Shown here in pieces: positions 56,801 to 64,000 of a DNA stretch of 64,000 nt. The notes below the pieces were generated by a model. The model made no database searches and was not told the DNA's origin. It saw nothing but the letters and a program-made list of their open reading frames with translations. Made by a program: the position numbers and the translations under genes. The stretch comes from Rotaria macrura (taxonomy: Eukaryota; Rotifera; Eurotatoria; Philodinida; Philodinidae). The stretch is taken from NCBI GenBank assembly GCA_900239685.1, contig OENT01000038.1, forward strand, positions 62,001-126,000, read 5' to 3'. Each line of letters begins with the position of its first letter. Positions within the stretch are counted from its first letter, which is position 1.

Positions 56801-59800
56801 GTTTTCGAAATCAAATTTTACTACAAACACTTGATGACATTTTATTTCAGAATTTTTCTTTCTTCGAATCTATCAGACTGTGGTCGTTAGGCTATATGAT
56901 ACTATAGCAAGAGAGTGTTCGACGAAGAAACTTTGTCTTCGATTAAATAATAGAATGAATGTCATCAGATTATTTCAATTTAGTTTTCTATTGCATGAGA
57001 TTTAATGTTGAGTTACGGCTATTCAAAAGGCATAGACTATTTGAAAAATTACTAAAAAGTAATCTGATTATTGTTGTTCGTTTGTACTCGTCAAGCAAGA
57101 AAACTACTAGATCGTAGATTCAGATGAAAACTCATTCACTTCTTGTCTATTGGAAGGAGCATTAGTAGTAATACAAATCAAAACTGGATGTCAGTGTCTA
57201 GGACTACTCCATACCCATTAGACTCATTAGAGTATCACTATGATTCAGTCTATTGGAATGTGAAATCATAAATCTGCCTCAGTTAAAAAATATCTAACAA
57301 GTCGTTGTATGAATCTATGCTTACCAAGAATAATTATCTTCCTTGGATATATCATATATCCAACATGGGAATGAACATTATCGATAGTCACAATAATCCA
57401 TGGATGCTCTGATTCATAACAAAGACGATTCGTTTTCGAATACTTTTTCGGACGATAGAATGGTGGTTGACATATAATTTTGTCCGTTTCTAAATGAATT
57501 ATCGGACATAAATCACAGCCAACATGAATACTGATATCATTTTTTGTATGACCAAGAGCCGTAAAATTAACACCTTGAATAATCAATTCACTTGAATATG
57601 TTTGTAGCATGGGTTCAAGTTCGTAAATAATTGGATCATTTACATATATTAATGAAGATGTTTTATTAAAATGATCTAAATGAATAATAATTTCAATTTC
57701 ATATTGATAATCATTCACATTATTTAAATTTAATTCTTGTATTGATGGTGTTAAAAATGTTAAATGTGTTTCATTTTGAAATAATGGCGAAACAAATATA
57801 ATACGTTTAAATTCTAAACGTATATTTTGTATTGTGTGAAAATTATTACCATGAATTATGAGTTGATGACCACCGCTCATGAAACTTTGATATTGGTGAT
57901 ATTTATCAAATGCAAATAGAATTGGATTAGCAACAATGGTAAAGTATCGCTCGGCATAGACTTTTGTTCGTCTATCAAAACGAAATTCTATCGGTTGTTG
58001 TTCATTTAGTACAAGTGATGATGAAAATGCAGTAGTTTCACATTGAACTTTTGTGCGAGATATGGATAATAATGGACACGGATGATTACCAATAGATATT
58101 GCTATATGGCTATTACCCAATGTTAAATTTTCACCATGAATCGTTAGGAGTGTACCACCACTTTCAATACCAATAAGTGGTTCAATGGTATTAATCGTTG
58201 GGTATATGTAAGATATGATTTGATGAAAAGATATTTGTGGACCATTGAAACCAAATTTCAAATGAACAAAACCCGTTCTTGATATTGTTCCAGCATCACC
58301 GGATTGACAGATGATTCTAAATCGAGTCAAAGATTCGTATCACGATAACTAACAACATTTAGAAAGTTAGTATGCAATCATGCGATGTGAAAAATTTTTT
58401 TTGCGATAAAGTTTCTATACTATAGAAACAGCTCATTGAAATTAAAAGAATCATATGAGAATTCTAAGACAAAGAGGAATCACGACATAGTCAACCATTT
58501 ACATACGTAAAATTCTATTCGATATTCGTATCTCTTGAAAGCTATTCATCATTTTCAATCGTCTTATCTTGATATCTGACAGCAAGAGAAAAGAAGGAGA
58601 AAGTTAAGTTTGCTTATCCAACTTTAGAATAGACCATCGTTGGAAGATATAATTTATTATAAGAGTCTAAAAATTCTATCAACTATTTATGAGTAATGTC
58701 TTTATAAAAATGTACAAGACATGAAAATCTCATTTTAAATATAAATCATTAGAAAAGAAAAATGTTGTTTTGATAGTAAAAAATTTCATACTATATATCA
58801 TTTATCAATCATAATCATAATCATAGATGAGACTTTTTCTTGGTAGTTCATTACTTTCTTCATTTTATCAATTATTTAAAGATTCAACCAAACGTATAAT
58901 TAGCATAGGATCTCGTTCAGACAGAAGCAAAATGATAATCTTTTGCACATATCAGTCATCTGACGATGTAAGAATTGGCAATGATATTTGTTTTTAGTAT
59001 ATTATTTCTTTTTTGGCAACTGTGAGTTGTCATAAATCAAATTATTTCTTCCTCATCTTCTTTTAGATTCTAACTAACCTTGAACTTGAACTCTCGTCTT
59101 CAATTAGATCACATGGTACGTCAATCAAATGAATAGATAAATTATATAAATCAAAATGTTTCCCTTTGATTGTCACTAATGTTCCTCCATTCATTGGTAA
59201 TAATACGGGTTCAATTGATTGTATAATCGGTAGTAAACATTCTTGACTATGCGTACATGTCAATTTATTTGTTTCTGTTTGATTTTTAAACATACACATA
59301 TTATTACACCAAATACAACCCAATGTTGAATCAAGTTGTAAACATGAACTACAATTGACAGCCATACGTTCACAATGATATAACGATATATGTGTCCGTG
59401 GAATAATATATGATGTTTGATTTGTAAATTCTAATGATAGATCAAGATGTAATGGTCGATGAAATGATATTTGATGAATGTTTTCTAAATGTTTTAATTC
59501 AAACGAACATTCCAATAAACATAGTTGATTATCATTTGTCGATTTCATAAACGTTAATTTGAATGAAATAAATAAGAAACGTTTATGATTATCATTTAAT
59601 TGACATGAATTAATAGTTAATTTTTCATGACATTGTTCAATATGTATAACTAATGTTCTATTCGTATTATAAGCAAGACGATTCATTGATCGTTCTAAAT
59701 ACATACGTGGACATTGATTCGAATTTTTTATAAAACGTTTATTATTAATTAATAAAGATCGTTTTGTTTCATGTGATATACAACTAACGGTTTGCATATT

Positions 59801-62789
59801 CCAAATACATTGATTAGAATATGTATTACAGGATGAACATGATTGAAAATTTGAACAATTTATAAATACAACATTGTAATGTCCAAAGGTTAAATTTGTT
59901 TTCGAATGGTATACAGATAGAATAACATTATATGTAGCTGCAAGAAATATTTTTTTTAATGTTAAAATAATTTTTCATCGAAAAATATTCATGTCTTTTC
60001 TTACCTAGATGCATATGATTCAATATCGGTGGTAAACATTTTAGTGTTCTATCATCGAGAAGAATAACATTGGTATAAAATAAAATTTCTTGTTCATATT
60101 TTAAACGATATTGACATCGATATTCATCTTTCTTATTTTGTAGTGGAACATTAAATAGAATTTCTAACTACAATAGTCGAAAGCAAACAAGAATTAAAAT
60201 TAGTACTTTCTATATGATTTTTACTTGTGTATCTGTTGAATGTAATGATATTGTTTCTGGTGTAACTCGTTCAATATTTGTACACGTATTCATATTATGA
60301 ATTTTTTTATACTTATGATTTTCCTGGATACATTCAAATGTAGGTGTACATCTATGAAAGAAATATTTGATTTTATATGTTGCCATTCGAAACTATTCTA
60401 CCTTTGTTCATGAGAACACCAGTGACAAAGATTAGCATTTGAGCATTCATCACATGTTTTGTACTGTTCACATGTAGTTAAACTTTGTTTGATGATCTAA
60501 AAAAAGACGAAATTTGATAGCTGCTTCGAGATGATCTAACAGAGATTGATAGTGATAAATTTTTCCAAGGAAAAAAACCATAATATTTGTTGATCAACAG
60601 CATATAAATGAAAACTTAGAAAGTTTGTAATGATGAAAACAAATCTTCTAGCAACGACCGATTATCTATGTTAAACTTATCTGCATCTGATTGAATGATT
60701 CGTAAAAGATTAACTAATTTAATAATAAGACATCTTTTCTCTTTTAATGAAATGTAGATCGATTCAATAATCAATATTGTTCTATATAAATTATTCGTGT
60801 ATATTTTTCCGCTATATTAGATACGTATAAATATAAATACTCTTCAACATTAAGAAAAAAAAATCAAATTTTCATATTTCATTCAACACATCATGATATT
60901 GCATGTCATGATTATGTCTCAAATGATTAGATTCTGAAACCTATGAATATCTCTTGCACGTCTTCCCTTCAGATGAAACCACAGAAATATTAATATCACA
61001 TGATTATGTATCTATAACAATTGTATACTGTTGACTTTTTATTTCGTGAAGCCTCGTGTTCACAATTAGAATTAAATTCAAATTTTTCTTATACATTATC
61101 AAGTGTCTGCTTAAAAAAGTATGATTTTTCTCTTACTATTACATGTACACAACTACACACACACACACACACACACACACTTACATATGTTTATACAATT
61201 AGTTTTTGTTCAAGGACAGTGAATAAGAAAATACTTTCTAGATTATCGTTACCTGATCATTAGTTAGCACGAGAAGATTTGCATTTTTTAACAATGGTTT
61301 TTTGTTCATTAATTTTAAATCAATTATCATTGATGATGGAAAATGTTGTTTATCAACTTCATTTATATTCGATGTTTGAAACTAAATCATGATATTCAAT
61401 CGCATTGTTTGTTTTTTGTAAAAGAAAATCTTACTGTATACAATGTTCCGTGATCATCACCTAAGAAAATCATCACATCATTTTCCATTGAAACAATTTC
61501 CATAGCTGTAAAATTGACATTTTCATTTAATTCAATAATAGGTTCAATTTGTTCTAATGATCGATGACCATCAATAGGATATTGAAAAAATCTATCATCA
61601 CTATCTGGACAATAATCATGATTGATTTCATTTAAATTCTATTTCATTCATATACATATATATGGAGATTTACAAATTTTCATTCGATTAATAAATTTCA
61701 ACTTACCTTATTCGATACACAGTGCGTATCCGGACTAATAAAACCTAAACCACGATAACCTTTCCCGTCGACAAGACAGCGTTTTATGGTTTGAAAAAAA
61801 GCTTCACGTATTGAATCGATTGAATAAGCACATACAGCATGTGATATATCAGATGTATTGGTCAATGTTGTATTACGAAATATGCCATACAATACATTGT
61901 TATCTTTAGAAAATTTTGCTGTAACTAAATAATGATAATTTTTTCCACATGTAATCGGTATTTCAACATAACTTTTAATTATTGATTGTTTTAATGTTTG
62001 ACAAAAACGTACGATTTTCGTTTGTAATCGATATTTTCTCGTATGATAAATATCTGCTTGTTGAATTGTTAGAAAATATGAAAAATTTCTATGTTCAAAT
62101 CCATATATGTAGTAAAGAAAAAAATCTTTGACTAAACGTATATTTAATAAACGTAATGTATATGTTGATTGTTGTAATGCCGATTGACCAGAATTTAAAT
62201 TAATTATAGATAAAAAATCTTTATCTATTGATCGACCACTTATAGTTGGAATTTCATAGAATGGATCACATAGTAGATCGTATGTATTCGATAAATATAA
62301 TACATGATTAGTTTCACTTACAAAGCCAATCGATGGATAGAATGGTGATGATGAGACAATGCGTTGAGATGAATTTTTTAATAAATTAAGATTAATTAAT
62401 GAACGTAATTGACATGAACGACCACGATTCGATGTCGAACATATGAGAATAGAATCGTTAACTAATAGAAGTAGTTGATTGAATGTACTATTTATCGATG
62501 GAAATAAATATGATAATGTTGGAAATGAATAAATATTCGTTAATACTGATGTTTTATTTGTTATTGAACATTGATTATCGTTGTCTAATGATGATGTATT
62601 TATATCTGTTATTATTGATAAATCACTGGCATTTAATGAGTATATATGATTAATAGATGCTAAAATAATTGTATCAGTATAATCATTATATATAAAACGT
62701 TGCAATGGATTTGAAAAATGTATATTTATTGTGTTGATTAATTTTATCGAATTAAATACGATAATTAGAAATATTTCAATATTCATCAT
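53832..62789 (-). CDS. Plexin (semaphorin receptor)
   Basis: Type I receptor for semaphorins. About 13 exons: 62789-61707, then near 61639, 61381, 60497, 60351, 60170, 59941-59070, 58330-57315, 56536-55246, 54818-54253, 54181-54059, 53997-53920, and a possible last exon near 53867-53832. Total about 1900 residues, as usual for plexins. Order: signal peptide (FLIIVFNSIKLINT); a diverged sema propeller; a PSI module (CDECSNANLCHWC) and a second one (CSSCLQLDSTLGCIWC); IPT/TIG repeats (EPVLLPMNGGTLVTIKG, EPLIGIESGGTLLTIHG, SGGHQLIIHGNNF); a transmembrane helix (SGCLLTVLFVILVGLIIV) followed by basic residues; then the split cytoplasmic GAP-like region with a RhoGTPase-binding-like insert. The cytoplasmic part is very diverged, with poly-Thr, Asn and Ser inserts. 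The 3' end is uncertain. Confidence 0.85.
61155..61180. repeat. (AC)n microsatellite in a plexin intron
   Basis: An uninterrupted run of about 13 AC dinucleotides between plexin exons 3 and 4. Confidence 0.9.
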
Positions 62790-64000
62790 ATGACATGCAA
62801 GAGAAATAATCTAGAGGAAAAAAAACGTAAATTCAATGTAATGACTCGTTGTCTTCGATTAAGATTGAATTACTATGTTAAAAAACGACTGAGTACATAC
62901 ATACGCGTGTGAATAGATAGAAATCATCCAATTTACAGCTTGCTCGCTTCTTCTACTACGATGAACTTAACATTATTAGTCGTTATGAGAAAAAAAAAGA
63001 AGAATGAGAAAGAAAGATTTTGAAAATAATTCAAGCATGCATAGTACATGCTCATCTCATGTTCATGTGTATATATATTGTATATATATATGATCGATCA
63101 GGCAAAAGAAAGAGAGTGAAAGGATTGATGCACGTTTTTTTTTATAGATGACGCAATGAATATGAAACAGATCGGAAAGAATAATCTTGTCTTTTTTCAT
63201 AATTAAACAAAATGTGTGAAATGGATATCGAAAGAAAGAAAGAAATAGCGATAGATTTTCATCTTTTGTAGAAGATCAAACATAGCAGTAGACGAAGGTT
63301 ATCGCATTTGTTCATTTATTCGTTTTCACGGTCAAAATAATAAGCGGCGTATGTGTATATGTATGCAGATTAGAATAAACAGAAAATATATAAATGGATC
63401 ATTCGAGAAGATGAAGAACTTAAAATAATACACTTTTTTCATCTTTACTTTAACTGCCTTGAGTACAAGAGTAAGAGAAGAAAATGAATCGTTCAGAAAT
63501 ATTTCAAAAAAGAAGAAAGGTCAAGTTTAATTAGCTGAACGGTACAATCCGAAGATGAACAAAATAGATAAAGTTCTTCTTTTACTAGACAGTGGCCGAT
63601 ACCAATTATTGAATAGAGGTGTCTCGCCGCCTCATGTCATATGTGTCATCAGTAGTTAGTATCATACCGAACGTATAGATATATACACACACACACACGT
63701 ATATATATATATATGTATGTACGTACATACATATGCATACGATTTCACTCACCACCATCACCCATTATGATCGTTGTCTGTAGATGAACTGAACTGTTCA
63801 TCTACTCTTTTTTCTTACTTCTTTTGTTTTTGAAAGATCTTTTCGCATTATTTTAAATTAGCAAATCTCGAACAACGCCTAGAGATACGTTGAAAATCAG
63901 ACAAAAAATGAGAAAAATTCAGGTGTGAGAGTCGACATACGCCAAACAATACATTCATTCGTGTGGAATCAAGATACTTTGCATACGATAACAATGAATA
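62790..64000. promoter_or_regulatory. Upstream region of plexin
   Basis: This holds no gene I can support. It is AT-rich with purine-rich stretches (GAAAGAAAGAAAG around 63230) and dinucleotide repeats. It should contain the plexin 5' UTR and promoter, and perhaps an upstream non-coding exon; no precise element is assigned. Confidence 0.4.
63679..63740. repeat. Compound (TA)n/(CA)n microsatellite
   Basis: Alternating ATATATACACACACAC, GTATATATAT and GTATGTACGTACATACAT units, with self-complementary potential. Simple sequence upstream of plexin. Confidence 0.85.

Overview
The window is a gene-dense, AT-rich stretch of an animal nuclear genome. Coding sequence is cut by many very short GT-AG introns (typically 50-60 bp) and a few of 1-2 kb. 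The genes are conserved metazoan ones (BiP, adenosine deaminase, USP7, VPS18, DMAC1, DET1, ataxin-2, ASCC1, plexin). Short introns, high AT content and compact same-strand runs fit a small invertebrate. A bdelloid rotifer is my best guess, but that is an inference from gene style and not proven here. Exon limits were worked out by hand from splice signals and reading-frame continuity; for most genes the phases add up exactly.

Layout. 1-795: 5' end of an ER HSP70 (BiP-like) gene on the minus strand, running off the window. 3024-4460: a non-autonomous hAT-type DNA transposon with a perfect 8-bp target duplication. 4671-6413: an unrecognised minus-strand coding sequence with four internal stops, all TGA, interrupted by a 483-bp foldback element whose excision restores the frame. 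7970-10205: complete adenosine deaminase (minus). 10749-18064: USP7-like deubiquitinase (plus), divergent from ADA across 543 bp. 18449-19901: an unrecognised single-pass membrane protein (minus). 19902-25892: about 6 kb with no convincing gene. 25893-42949: three minus-strand genes head to tail in the order DET1, DMAC1-like, VPS18, separated by only 273 and 190 bp. DMAC1 intron 1 holds coding-looking exons of a possible nested gene, and DET1 intron 2 holds a tRNA-like sequence. 43621-50030: ataxin-2 (plus), divergent from DET1. 50468-52987: ASCC1 (plus), 437 bp behind ataxin-2. About 53832-62789: a plexin (minus). The rest is upstream sequence with microsatellites.

How the genes work together. 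Several act in protein quality control or turnover: BiP folds secretory proteins, USP7 removes ubiquitin, DET1 is a CUL4-DDB1 ligase component, and VPS18 is a core subunit of the CORVET/HOPS tethers. Ataxin-2 and ASCC1 are RNA-linked. These are housekeeping genes that happen to be adjacent, and I see no single pathway. The less ordinary content is the all-TGA disrupted gene with its foldback insertion, the hAT element with GC-rich subterminal motifs, other foldback elements in introns, the close-packed three-gene run, and the nested exons.
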